The translations under genes were made by a program, and so were the position numbers. Shown piece after piece: positions 21,084 through 31,198 of a DNA stretch of 64,000 bases. Source of the stretch: Carettochelys insculpta. Taxonomy: Eukaryota; Chordata; Testudines; Carettochelyidae. Position 1 is the first letter of the stretch. The number at the start of each line of letters is the position of its first letter. The stretch lies in contig NC_134160.1 in the NCBI RefSeq assembly GCF_033958435.1, positions 13,131,001 to 13,195,000 of the forward strand, given 5' to 3'. The notes beneath the pieces were generated by a model. That model did no database searches. It was not told the DNA's origin and saw only the letters and a program-made list of their open reading frames with translations.

Positions 21084-21359
21084 TTAATGGGCCGGAGATT
21101 TTTCCTCTTGTTTGGGACAAGTGTCCTGGTGAATCAACTGATGGTAATTAGCCAAGGGTAGTCCAAGGCCTGGCTGTTAATTAGCCCATTGTTCTTAGCT
21201 TTCCTCCAGAGCTTCAAAGACCTTGGCTAAGATAAGCCCATCTGCGCTTTTGGGCATTCCAGGACTGGGCTATTCCTTTTAACCCTTTCGTGCTCTGAAG
21301 CACCTAGGAAAGGCAAGATGGAGCAGAGCAAAAGGGGGTTTCTGTCTGGCTACACCTCT

Positions 21360-21425
21360 GTTGGTGGTCTAGGTGCTGTGGGACAGTGAACCACACCCAT
21401 AGGTACATGGGTTACATACTTGCCC
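21360..21425 (-). repeat. SINE-like repeat copy 2, right part
   Basis: Resumes the block GGTCTAGGTGC...GGGACAGTG...CATGGGTTAC seen in copy 1 at 8196-8250. Confidence 0.6.
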
Positions 21426-21682
21426 TAGATGTTTGATACAGTGAGGAAGAGGGAGAGTAGCCAGATGCAAAGAAGAAGAGATGTAGTCAAAGGAGTGTGG
21501 GAGGAAATGGTCTTTGCAGCATCATTCTGAATGGATCCAATCTCCAGAGCAAGGTTGCCTTTGCACAGACTGCAGAGGTGGCCATTGAAGCAATGGAGAC
21601 ATGAGACAATGAAGACCATACCACAGGAATATCCTTCAGTGACAATCAGCAAGCTGTAGTGTAGGAGGAACCCTCACATGTA
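21426..21682. other. Intronic sequence
   Basis: Nothing recognised. Confidence 0.3.
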
Positions 21683-22460
21683 TCAGAGAGGTAGCTGAGT
21701 TAGTCTGTATCTTCAAAAACAATAAGAAGTCCTGTGGCACCTTATAGACCAACAGATACTTTGGAGCACAAGCTTTCTTGGGTAAAGACCCTCTTTGTCA
21801 GATATATGAGTTGTAGGGGGGCGTGTTTGGAGGAGGATTTAGAAAGGGAGTCTCAATCAAGGGGAGGGCAAGAGCTGACAAGGTCTCGTCAGTCAGGGTG
21901 GATGTGGCCTATTAGCAGCAGTTAATGTGGAGCTGTGAACATCAAGAGTGGAGAAACTGCTTTTGTAATGGGCCAACCACTCCCAGTCTCTGTTCAATCC
22001 TTGGTTGATGGAGTCAAATTTGTAAAGGAATTGCAGCTCTGAAATTTCTCTTTGCAGTTTATTTTGGATTTCTTGTTGTTGTTGTAGGATTCAGGGAGAT
22101 TGAAGTGTTCTCCTACAGGTTTTTGTATGTTACCATTCGTGATGTTTGATTTATGTCCATTTATTCTTTTACAAAGAGACTGTCCAGTTTGGCCAATGTA
22201 AATTACAGTGGGGCATTGCTGGCACATGATGGCATATGTTGCATTTGTAGATGTGCAGGTGAAAGAGCCCCTGATGGTGTGGTTGATGTGGTTAGGTCCT
22301 GTGATGATATCACTGGTGTAGATATATGAGCAGAGTTGACAGTGAGGTTTTTTGCAGGGATTGGTTCCAGGTTTAGAGTTACTGTGTTGTGATCTATAGT
22401 TGCTGGTGAGGATTTGTTTAAGGCTGGCAGGCTGTCTGTAGGCGAGGACAGGTGTGCACA
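21683..22460 (-). mobile_element. Penelope-like element, GIY-YIG endonuclease and 3' tail
   Basis: The minus frame 22854-21994 encodes the C-terminal region of a Penelope-like element. It shows a cysteine motif (CKKPHCQLC), then CQQCPTVIYIGQTGQSLCKR, in which IYIGQTG fits the GIY-YIG endonuclease core, then PVGEHFNLP. Downstream 3' sequence runs to about 21683 (GACTTCTTATTG / GTGCCACAGGACT type tail). The RT domain is absent. The ORF is open but its 5' third is low-complexity and not of Penelope type. Confidence 0.75.
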
Positions 22461-23200
22461 CGTGCCTGCTTCCATGGGCCTGTCTGCTTGCAGCAGGGGC
22501 TGTGGCAATGTGGCAGGGGGCCAAAGGAGCAGTTGCCCTGGAACCTGGCTGTTCAGAAGGGCCCACCCCTGCCACTGCCGCTGCTGCAGTAGTGGTGGTG
22601 GCAGGTGGGAGCCCTGGGCCCTTTAAATCACTGCCATAGTGCTGGGTGGCTCTGAGGACTGCCTGGGAGGAAAGCGCTTCAGTGCAGCCACTCTGGGCAG
22701 TGCTGAGGGCTGGCTGGGGGTGGAAGAGGGAGAAGAGGGCTTGGTGCAGCACGCTCTGGGCAGTGCTGAAGGCTAGAAGGGTAGGGAGGGGGTACAGCTT
22801 GGGTATGGTTGCCTGTGCTGTAGTGACACATCCCATGGCAGGGTAGACAGGCACATGAATGGAGGAGTAGCTCTTGTACTGGGCTTCTCCTTCCCCTCAC
22901 CACCCTTTCTGCACCTGTCTTTGTGAGGTGGTGCTGTGCCATTGCCTGGCCTGAGGGTTGGTTGTGGAGCGTCTCCAGGGGGTGTTGGTGAGGAGATGCT
23001 TTCTGCCGGTCCTGCGTACTTCCTGTCTTTGGGTTCCTGGTGTCCAAGGCAGCTGGAGCCACCAGGCGTTTTCCTGATCCTCTCCTTCCTGTAGGAGGGT
23101 CAGTCTCTTTCCACTGGTTGTCTTCTCTCCTTGTAGGCTGAGTGGCCATGGGGTGATGTTGAGGCCAGGGAGGGGAACAAGGAGCAAACTCACTATGGTC
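22461..23200. other. GC-rich intronic sequence with a local duplication
   Basis: The Penelope frame stays open to 22854 across Ala/Pro-rich sequence I do not recognise. CTCTGGGCAGTGCTGAGGGCT at about 22690 recurs with one change near 22756. It may be part of the element's upstream region or a separate repeat. Confidence 0.3.
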
Positions 23201-24060
23201 ATTGCCCCAGGTAATAACTCACTGAAACATCAGTCACGGCCTGAGCAGCTTTCCCAGGCCCACTGTCTGCTTGTGGAGCTCCGGAGACCACAGAGAGTTC
23301 GATAGCAATGATTTGCCAGGAGAAGCCTCTTGAGCTAAAGGAAACACATGAATAGCAGAGGTGGGGCTGCAAAACAGCTCTTACCTGCACTGCTACTTAC
23401 ATGTAATAATTCATCCTTCAGCCCCTCTGTATGAGAGGGGGAGTGGTGGGCTCAGAGTCCAGTTCACTGTTGCTTTGTCCCTTGTGACATAGCTTGCTCA
23501 TCCCTCTTTGCACGAGGGGCTTGGTACTGGTGGGCTGAGTTCTGTGTCACAGGGAATTCTCTCTCTTGAGGGCCAACACCAGAGTGGTGACCCCCTCCCC
23601 TGCCCGCCGCAAGCCTTCCAGGCAAGCTGGGCCAACAATGCAAGTGGTTTTCCACTCAGAATTTAGAATACAATGACTTTTTTCATTGACTATTTCAGTG
23701 TTTTGGATGAAGCAAAACCTAACTTGTCTCTCTGAAAGCAGGATGGTTTTTGTGTCTCTCTGGAGACGGGGGGGGGTGAGAAATGTAGTTTTGATGAAAA
23801 CACAATTTTTTGACCAAAAAAAGTTTTTGAAGGGAGAAAAGGTGACCACCTCTGCCCCAGGGCCATGGTGCCTCTTAATCAGAGCTGGCCGTCTGTCACT
23901 CCACTGGGAAAGCAAAGGGTATCTCAACACTTCAAATACTCACTCCAGTGGTGCAACTCTAGACAAGTCCTGTGTGGATGGAAGATGGATGTCCTGTTAT
24001 GGTAGGCAGTGCACGTCCCCAAGAGGTGGTCCTGTAATGCACACCCCTGCTGGCTGTGGT
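23201..24060. other. Intronic sequence, no gene
   Basis: No exon or recognised repeat. Confidence 0.3.
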
Positions 24061-24208
24061 TGACTCGCTCACGTGGTGGCACTTACACAGAAAGAATGAG
24101 TCTCCTGTACAGCCTTAGCTGAGAGGCAGCTAACTTCTAGCTCAGCCTATAGCACCTCCTGCACTAGGCTGTAGAGTTTTCAGGTTCAAGTCTGCCTGTG
24201 AGTGGTTA
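24061..24208 (+). repeat. SINE-like repeat copy 3
   Basis: Opposite orientation to copies 1 and 2. GAGTCTCCTGTACAGCCTTA, then TAGCTCAGCC...CTGTAGAG as an A-box-like stretch and AGGTTCAAGTCT as a B-box-like motif. Confidence 0.6.
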
Positions 24209-24444
24209 CAGTAGTGCTGTCTATGCCAGGGGTTAGGTTGGCAGAGCCGTGGATTATGTGGCTACTTCACACCCCGGAGAGATGCGACTATGCCCATGTA
24301 AGTTCTCAGCATAGATCAGCCCTAAGGTGCAGAGAGAAGCGCCTCCCCTAAGGCGACTCTGCAAGCTGGTGGCAGGATGGGGAGCACAGGGCTTTTTGTA
24401 AGCCCTTCCCCAAAGAGTCCAGTTGGAGAGTACGTCTGCACACA

Positions 24445-24638
24445 TCCCAGGTATTGTTCCTTGTAAGCTGTGCACTTATATGGCCGCATGGGGGAGATTC
24501 TAGTGCCACCAGCTTCTGAGCAGAGCACATGCAGTAGGTGTTGTGTTTCTGCTGGTGGTGCGCATTCCTATGTGCCTTGGTGCACATAAACATTTAAATA
24601 TCCGCGCATGGATGGAAAAGATTAGAGAGAACATGAGT
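24445..24638 (-). repeat. Short hAT-like element, copy 1
   Basis: Its complement begins GTTCTCTCTAATCTTTTCCA and has ATCCATGCGCGG and TATGTGCACC blocks, matching the element at 60749-60939. The ends are less clear than in that copy. Confidence 0.5.
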
Positions 24639-25090
24639 GACAGGACAGGACCAATAGTCTAGCCACATGGCCCTTGTGTCCCTTCCACTCGACCTGACTT
24701 ATTTGAGCTAACTTGAACTAGCTCAGCTACCAGAGTCATGGAGCCAGACAGAGCATGGTTCAGCATGGGCGATACAAACCCACCCATAGCTCTGGGTAAC
24801 TACTCGCAGGGCCAGCCCTCACTGCCCCAGCTAGCTACATAAAGTTAGCTTTGGTATGCCAGCTTGAGGCGCGGTCATTCTCGGGTACTGCAGCCTGGAC
24901 GTATACTGAGAGCCAGGCCAAACAAAGACAGGACATCAGAGACCCCTCAGGCCTAGGTGGGGAGATCAGTGGGTAGGAGACTGGCTGGCAGACACAGCCT
25001 TAAAGGAAGAGTGAAGGGGCTGGGAACTGGCTGCATGAGGGGTAATGGGAGAGAAGGAAAGAAGAAATAAGGAGGTGGTCCCCACTCTCA
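24639..25090. other. Intronic sequence, no gene
   Basis: Nothing recognised. Confidence 0.3.
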
Positions 25091-25316
25091 GGCTGTGTCT
25101 ACACGTGCCCCAAACTTCGAAATGGCCATGCAAATGGCCATTTCGAAGTTTACTAATGAAGCGCTAAAATGCATATTCAGCGCTTCATTAGCATGCGGGC
25201 GGCAGCCACGCTTCGAAATTGACGCTCCTTGCCGCCGTGTGGCGCGTCCAGACGGGGCTCCTTTTCGAAAGGACGCCGCCTACTTCGAAGTCCCCTTATT
25301 CCAATGAGCTCATGGG
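25091..25316. mobile_element. Half-palindrome MITE, 185 bp upstream of an exon
   Basis: It starts GGCTGTGTCTACACGTGCC and follows the left arm of the 20717 element through CCATTTCGAAGTTTACTAAT and the central ATGAGCTCATGGGA, then stops. The right arm is missing. It retains a run the 20717 copy lacks in its left arm (about 25230-25300). Confidence 0.75.
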
Positions 25317-25500
25317 ACTCATAGCACATGATACCTCCCAGTAATGGATGGAGTGGTACACGACAGAGGGACAGGCATTCAGCACACAAAGGGGACGCAG
25401 GGGACATGTGGCTAGACTGTGGCAGATGTGGCCAGGGCATCTGACACACGCAGATCCCCTGGCCAACTGGGCACATCATTCTCCTGCTTCTTCGATGCAG

Positions 25501-25772
25501 GCTCCTACCTGGTGGTCAACTCCTCACAGCATGTGCCGGGGCAGAAAGCTCACATCCTCTTCCAGACTCTGAGTGAGAATGACACCCACTGCCTCCAGTT
25601 CAGCTACTTCATATACAGCCGGGATGGCCACAGCCCCGGTTCGCTCAACATCTACGTGAAGGTGAATGGGGGCCCGCTGGGCAGCATGGTGTGGAACATG
25701 TCTGGCTCCCATGGGCGCCAGTGGCACCAGGCAGAGCTGGCGGTCAGCATGTTTTGGCCCAACGAGTACCAG
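25501..25772 (+). CDS. PTPRU: PTPRU exon: MAM domain, central part
   Basis: This 272-bp exon lies between TTCGATGCAG and GTGAGT. The first two bases complete a codon and the end is in phase 0, giving 90 whole codons. The product runs from [17 protein letters not shown] to MFWPNEYQ, the body of the MAM domain that mediates homophilic adhesion on the outer face of the receptor. A conserved Cys lies in NDTHC, and N-glycosylation sequons are NSS, NDT and NMS. Among type IIB phosphatases (PTPRK, PTPRM, PTPRT, PTPRU) the wording, especially [20 protein letters not shown], fits PTPRU best by memory. The previous exon of the MAM domain was not found upstream in this window. Confidence 0.93.
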
Positions 25773-26559
25773 GTGAGTTGGAAGCGTCCCTCGTGACAGG
25801 AGGCTGGGAGGTGGTCTTGCAGAAGTTGAAGGGTGATTTGGGGCCTGGACGGGACTTAAGCAGGTGGTAAATGAGCTGAACGGGCCATGGAGAAGAGGAA
25901 GAGAGAGAGAGAGAGAGAGAGACCTTTCAACACACTGCTGCTCAGCCAACCCACAGCCCTGGTCGCTATTCCAGCCATGGCGCCCATCGCGCTGGTACCC
26001 TCAGTCCCAACCCACAGCTCTATTTGATATTCCAGTCCATGACTCCTGTCTCCCCACCAGCTGTGCGCATGACCCTCACTCCCAGCCTGCACCTCTTGTG
26101 CTGTCCCAGGCCTGTCTCCAAGTTCTGCTGCTGTGCCACTTCCCTTCCTACCTCTGAGCTCCAGAGGCCCAGTCTGGAGAAGCTCTGAGGCAGTGTCTGT
26201 CCAAACAGCTTCGTGCCGTGAAGGGAGCTCTCAGGGGATCTCAGGCAGGCTGGCTGTACCAGGAGAGTGACCCTCTCTGTGTATTTCATTGCCTTGGCTT
26301 CCCAGGGCAGCTGCTGCCTGGGGATGGTGGTGGGTTTCCTTTTGGTAACTGACCCAAACCAAGATACGGACCCAGGCTGCAGAATTCAAATCTGGCTCCA
26401 GTCGCACGATTAAGATGCTGCATCTCTGCAAGGTGTGGGCCCAGCTCTGCTTATCCCCAGGCTCTTCCCTGCCAGTGCCACCTGGCCCATGGCTGGGCTC
26501 CGTGGGTGCAGACCTCAGGCTGCAGGTGAAGTGACAGGCGTGTGTCTCGTTGCTCGCAG
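25773..26559. other. Intron with a GA simple repeat
   Basis: 787-bp intron, GTGAGT...CTCGCAG. A (GA)n tract occupies 25901-25922. Otherwise unique sequence. Confidence 0.7.
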
Positions 26560-26641
26560 GTGCTGTTCGAGGCAGTGATCTCCGGCGAGCACAGGGGTTA
26601 CCTGGGCTTGGATGACATCTTGCTCTTGAATTATCCGTGCT
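26560..26641 (+). CDS. PTPRU: PTPRU exon: end of MAM domain
   Basis: This 82-bp exon lies after TTGCTCGCAG and before GTAAGT. It starts in phase 0 and ends with one base of a split codon. The 27 residues, [20 protein letters not shown] then LLLNYPC, form the last strands of the MAM domain, with the closing cysteine. GLDDI is the conserved MAM ending. The length is that expected of the fourth exon of type IIB receptor phosphatases. Its phase joins exactly to the exon at 28315. Confidence 0.93.
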
Positions 26642-28314
26642 GTAAGTGTCACAGTGCCTGGCTGCAGCCTCCTTCCTGACAGGGGCCAGCAGCCTGGCCC
26701 AACACGCTGTCATCTGCAGCCCTCACCCCTCCAGTTCTGTCCCTCTAATGAGCATCATGAGAGAACTCTGTTAACTGGAACATTAATGGCCTGTTGTCAG
26801 AGCAGGGCAGGAGGGGGATGTTCCAATACCAGCTGCGGTGAGGAGGGGGACATGGTGGTTGGGATTTCATCAGCAAGGCAGGCAGGAAGCCTTCTCTTGT
26901 GCAGAAAAGCAGGGGCTGTGGACTGGGGAAGTGGCCAGTGCAAGGTGGGACCAGGCCTGGCCAGGGAGCAGCCTAGTGATTTGTGCCTGGCGGGGCTCCT
27001 GGTCACACTGAGCCCCTGTGTGCTGGGCAGGTGCTGGGTGGACTCCCAGAGGGGAGAAGTGATCAGCCATGCTGAGATACTTATTTCATGGGGGAGTCCC
27101 TGGGCCTGGTGCTCAGGGACTATCAACACTGGGACTCCTGATGCTGCAGGGGAATGGCTCAGTCTCCCCCATGAGTCTTTTCATTGACAGGATGCAAACT
27201 CCACAGCTGCTCCTGGGAAACACCAGGTCTAACTGTCCCCTTCCAAAGGGTCAGCCCCACTGAGGAGGAAGGGCTGACTAATGGGCTGGCCACAGGGAAG
27301 GGAGCTAACACCCTGCAGACAAAATGTGGCAATGGAGTTCAGTGCAGCTGGGGCCCCTCACTAAGTGGTGGCCCTGCAAAGCCACTCCCAGTTCACCCCC
27401 TGCTTCTCCTAGCCTTGGCACCCTCCCGGCAGGAAATCAGTGCCATGTCCTCGGCAACGCCCTGCTTTCGAGGCTATGGGACAGAACTGGTTCCTGAGCT
27501 GCAGCTGAGTCTATGATGTCAGACAGCCCCCGCGTAGTCTCCTTCAGGCCTACGCTGCCCTCCTTACAGCTCTTTGGCTGCAATTCGTAAGCCTTGGAGT
27601 GGCTGCATGGTAGGAACATCAGCAATGAGGGTGCGTCCAGGCTGCAGGCCACCACTCCGTCGAGTCTGGCAGCCTGTGTCTGATGGCCATCCAGACCTTA
27701 TGCTGCAGAGGAAAGTGAAAATCCTTCTCACAAAGTGCCAGGCTAGTGGGGTCATGTGGCAATGGGAGAAAATTCCTTCCTGTCCCCCCGCAAAATGAAG
27801 CTTTGAAGTATGAGCACCTACCACGTGGCAGAGGAAGGAGCCACAGAGTTTGGGTTGGAATAGTGGGCTCTTTGATGCAGGCCCTTAGCTAATTACTACT
27901 GAGTATTAAGTGGCCCAGCTCTTGGTAAAGCTGTTAAGCAGGAAAGCATCACATTCTGTAGGGCTGTAGTGGCCTCCCAGCCTGGGAGCTCAGGACTGGC
28001 ATTGGCCTTCTCTAGTGCATGGGCCCCAAATGGGCTTCTGACAGAGGCTTTTATACACATATTCCCACTCCCTGAGTTCTGGGCAGGTAGGGGGGCAGGG
28101 CTTCCCTCTGCTCACCAGGACTTGAGGAGGGGTTTCCCCCCAGCCCTTGGTTGGTCAGCGGCCGCCCCCGCCCAGTGTGCTCCAGCTTTGTGCTCCTGGG
28201 ATCCAGCACCTTGTTTCGTGGCAGTGCTGGGGGCATGCTGGGGAGAGGGCAGGTAGCTGCAGCCAGTCCCAAGTGCCTGTAGCTCTGTGTGACTATTTAC
28301 CCCTTTGCTGGCAG
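26642..28314. other. Intron, no transposon recognised
   Basis: 1673-bp intron, GTAAGT...GCTGGCAG. Several ORFs of 60-177 codons cross it on both strands, but none has recognisable content. Confidence 0.6.
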
Positions 28315-28430
28315 CCAAAGCCCCTCACTTCTCCCGCCTGGGTGACGTGGAGGTCAACGCTGGACAGAACGCCACCTTCCAGTGCGTGGCAGCTGGGAAG
28401 GCACTGGAGGCGGAGAGGTTCCTCATGCAG
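28315..28430 (+). CDS. PTPRU: PTPRU exon: immunoglobulin domain, first half
   Basis: This 116-bp exon lies between CTTTGCTGGCAG and GTAACAG. It completes a Ser codon and ends in phase 0. The product begins [20 protein letters not shown] and ends ERFLMQ. It contains the first disulfide cysteine of the Ig fold (FQC) and a sequon at NAT. In type IIB phosphatases the Ig domain packs against MAM and contributes to the adhesive interface. Sequence and exon length agree with PTPRU. Confidence 0.93.
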
Positions 28431-29159
28431 GTAACAGGGTGAAGGAATGCGGGGTGGGATCTGCAGCTCTTCAGAGCCTCTGGGATTCCCTGAGATGGAG
28501 TCGCTTCTCACTGCCATGTGATGCCCTGGGCTGGGGGCTGGGAGCTGGGACTGGCTCAGCACCTCAGGCCAGATCGTGTTTATGGGGCTGGGCTGCACCA
28601 TCCATTGTGGGGCAGAGAGAGGAGGACGGGGACAGGATGGCTGTTGGAAATGAACAGTGAATGGTTGGGTGGCAGCTACTTTTGCCCTCTCCCCATTTAC
28701 CAGGGAAGTCCCCTTGGAAATTCCTTCATGTCTTTTCCTACTGGAAATCAAAAACTGAAGATGAGGGAGAGTCCTCCCGGTACCAAGCCCTTCCGCAGGA
28801 CCCTGCCAGCCTCTCGCTCTCCAGGCCTCTCTTGGAGGTCTGGGTTGCACCCCCAGAAAACAGTCCCAGGCCCCTACCCCCACCCTCTCCCTGCATCTCT
28901 GGGGTGGTAGCATTTGGGGTGCTGCAGTGCCACACCAGCTGTTCTGTCAGAGCCCAGCACACAGCTTCCCTGGAATAGTGCCCTGAGCTGCTCCATGGCA
29001 CCCCTGGGTTGTGTAGGGAGCCGCCCTGAGAGGGTTTTGGACAGCTTAGTGAGGGAGGCTCTTTGGGAGAGCCCAGCGGGGAACAGCCCTCCTGCCTGGA
29101 GGGCGAACAGCAGGAGCTGCCTGGGGATCCCCTCAATACTCTCTCTCTCTAATTGGCAG
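28431..29159. other. Intron, no transposon recognised
   Basis: 729-bp intron, GTAACA...TTGGCAG. A 206-codon minus-strand frame (28913-28293) overlaps it and the exon, with no recognisable domain; taken as chance in GC-rich DNA. Confidence 0.6.
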
Positions 29160-29334
29160 AGGCAGAACGGAGGAGTTGTCCCAGCCACCTCAGTGAAGCA
29201 CATCAGTCATAGACGATTCCTGGCAACCTTCCAGCTGGACAAGGTCTCCAAGGGGGAGCAGGATCTTTACCGCTGTGTCAGCCAGTCTGTGCGGGGCTCG
29301 GGCGTCTCCAACTTCGCCGAGCTGATTGTGAAAG
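29160..29334 (+). CDS. PTPRU: PTPRU exon: immunoglobulin domain, second half
   Basis: This 175-bp exon lies after CTAATTGGCAG and before GTGAGG. It starts in phase 0 and ends with one base of a Glu codon. The product [20 protein letters not shown] is followed by LATFQLDKV. The motif DLYRC supplies the second Ig cysteine, and FAELIVK leads into the first fibronectin domain. The [11 protein letters not shown] wording is characteristic of PTPRU within the family. Confidence 0.93.
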
Positions 29335-29400
29335 GTGAGGACGACACTTGCAGGGGAGGGGCTCAAAACATGTTACAGCACTGGGGGATTGGAGAGAGGG
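29335..29400. other. Intron start (intron continues to 32682)
   Basis: The 3348-bp intron is GTGAGG...TTTTCCAG; its contents are listed below. Confidence 0.6.
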
Positions 29401-29640
29401 GGGAACCGAGGCAGTGGGTGGGGCAGCTGCTTGCTCCAAAGTGACACAAGGAGTTGGGGGCAGAGTCGGGAATCAAACCCAGAGGCCTGACTGCTACCTA
29501 ATGGCTTAGAGCACTGCACTAGGGTGCTGTTGACCTGCCACTGGCCTGCCACTTTGGGCGACTCACTGCACTGCTCTGTCCCACCTGTAAAATGGGGCGA
29601 ATGACCCTACTCATCTTGTGCAGTGCTCCGAGGCCTGGGG
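29401..29640. repeat. MIR/CORE-SINE-like fragments
   Basis: A GCAGAGTCGGGAATCAAACC stretch and, further on, CACCTGTAAAATGGGGCGAA recall the two ends of mammalian MIR elements, which derive from an amniote-wide CORE-SINE. Divergence is high. Confidence 0.5.
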
Positions 29641-30597
29641 ATGGGAGGGAGATGTGGGTGTAACCACAAAAGGTGCCAAGTATCAGCTCTACCTTGGCTC
29701 CCCAGCCTGCCACATCCGCACACCCCACAGCCAAGCTCAGGGTTGGGTGAGCTGGGGAGATGGGTAAGCAGGTGGTTAGAGGGGAGGGCGACTTGGGGGA
29801 GTCTCTGGGTTGGTGAGAGGGGAGAGCTGGGGCAGGGAAGTGTCAGAGAGCTGGTGAGACTGAGGCAGGCTAGAGAGCGGGTGGGGCAGGGCAGCTGTCC
29901 ATGGGGTGGGAAAGGCCACTAGGTGGCCGGAGTGGGGTGGGTGCAGTGACAGAGATGGGGCTGGTGTATGACCCTCCCCACCACACACTCCCCAGTGAGG
30001 CAGTGCAGCCAGAACAGTCCCTTCCAGCCCGGCTGCTGCCCACGCTGGCCGCTTTGCTAGCGACCAGCCCATGCACACCGGCTGGCTCCCACTGCCGAGC
30101 TCTGACTGGAAGAGGGGGAGGGTGTCGGGGCAGAGCTGGCCTCTGCTCAGATGGGCAGTGGCAGCTCGAGGGGGAGCTGCAAACACCTCAGTATTGCCAG
30201 TGTCAAGAGATCAGAAAGCAGGAGGCTGGCTCCTAAATCATGGCATGTAAATGTATGTTTGTGATTAGTCTCCCTCTGCCGATCTCCCTCCCCTCCTTTC
30301 CCTGCACACTGAGCTCTGGGGCAGCCGTCAGGGGAGATTCAGGTGCTGCCCCCAGTTAGCAAAGTGCCTGCAGCCACCCACGTGAGCAGCCAGGTTCTGC
30401 TGGCGATGCACAGCACAAAATGGATGGAAAATGTTAGTGGGACTCTGTCCACCACTTCCATGCGTGTGCCTTCGGGGGCTGGGAGCGGAGCACTGCAGCT
30501 GTGCAGCACTGCACTCCCGTCTGATGCTGCCTTGTGTTGTTGCCATCGTGCGTTGTCATCGCAGCCCAAACCCAGGGGGATGTAAAGTCTTAGGCAC
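29641..30597. other. Intronic sequence
   Basis: No exon. The part 30345-30450 has a weak match (ATGGATGGAAAATGTTAGTG) to the short hAT-like family at 24445 and 60749. Confidence 0.35.
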
Positions 30598-30965
30598 GTA
30601 GGAACTGCCAGACAGGATCAGGTCCAAGGTCCACCAAGCCCAGTGGCCCATCTCCGACAGTGGCCAACAGCAACTGCTTCAGAGAAAGGTACAAGAAACC
30701 CTACAGTCGACCATCAGGGATGAGCTGCTTCCCTGAGAGAGGTTTTTTCCTGGCCTCTGGTTGTGAAGCTCATCTTACACCCATAAGCATGAACTCTGAA
30801 TGTGTGTTGTTGTTAGGTGTCTCCTAAATTGGGGAAAAGTTGCACACACTTTCTGTGGATTAATCACAATACGTACACAACAAATTTCACAGAATCCTAG
30901 GGCTGGAAGGGACCTCAGGACATCAGCTAGTCCAGCCCCCTGCCTAAAGCAGGATCAACCCCCAC
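30598..30965 (-). mobile_element. CR1 3' UTR fragments
   Basis: Two pieces are seen: AGACAGGATCAGGTCCAAGG...GTGGCCAACAGCAACTGCTT near 30612-30680, and the CR1 3' terminal complement ATCCTAGGGCTGGAAGGGAC...CATCAGCTAGTCCAGCCCCC at 30893-30945. Both are in minus orientation, with unrelated sequence between. Confidence 0.7.
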
Positions 30966-31034
30966 TGTGTAACCCCTTTGTGAAATTTGCTGTGTATGCT
31001 GTGGTCATCTTGTGAAAAATGTGTCATTTCTTCA

Positions 31035-31190
31035 CAGCATTTTTAAACTGGGGGCCCTAACCCACACAGGGGTGGCAAACTCACTGCTGGGGGTTGTGGT
31101 ATTGCCATCCTTACTTCTGCTGTAGCCAGAGGCAGCACTGCCTGAAGCCAGTCGGTGGGAGACAGCAGCTTCTGCCCCGTGCCCAGCTCT
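31035..31190. repeat. Fragment of the GTGGTATTGCCATCC repeat
   Basis: ACTGGGGGCCCTAACC, GGTTGTGGTATTGCC and CCTTACTTCTGCTG recall the hAT-like repeat at 44116-44809. Confidence 0.45.
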
Positions 31191-31198
31191 GATGGCAA

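Larger units (their letters stand above)
16611..21354 (-). mobile_element. Endogenous retrovirus, internally deleted, tRNA-Ser primer site
   Basis: Two direct repeats, 16611-17569 and 20026-21354, begin TGTTAGCC and end GGCTACA on the + strand. Each is 959 bp once a later MITE and its duplication are removed from the right one. CCTCT flanks the whole element (16606-16610, 21355-21359). The primer-binding site is next to the right LTR and the polypurine tract next to the left, so the element reads on the minus strand. The 2.5-kb interior keeps decayed gag, the start of protease and the end of env TM. RT, RNase H, integrase and env SU are missing. By hand count the LTRs differ at roughly 35-40 sites, so the insertion is old. 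Confidence 0.9.
20026..21354 (-). repeat. 5' LTR of the endogenous retrovirus, with inserted MITE
   Basis: It has the same TG...CA ends as 16611-17569; 1329 bp minus the 370 bp of MITE plus duplication gives 959 bp. U3, R and U5 order reads right to left. Confidence 0.9.

Noticed and set aside
16611..21354. Direct repeats as a segmental duplication
   Set aside because: TG...CA ends, 5-bp duplication, primer site and polypurine tract show they are LTRs.
21994..22854. 286-codon ORF as an endonuclease gene of the host
   Set aside because: The GIY-YIG part belongs to a Penelope-like retroelement and the N-terminal part is unrelated low-complexity sequence.
1..25500. Missing first MAM exon
   Set aside because: I looked for a frame with the MAM start (CxFE...DDFxWEQ type) and found none; it is probably upstream of the window.
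28293..28913. 206-codon minus-strand ORF
   Set aside because: It overlaps a real exon antisense, has no domain, and lies in GC-rich sequence where long chance frames are common.
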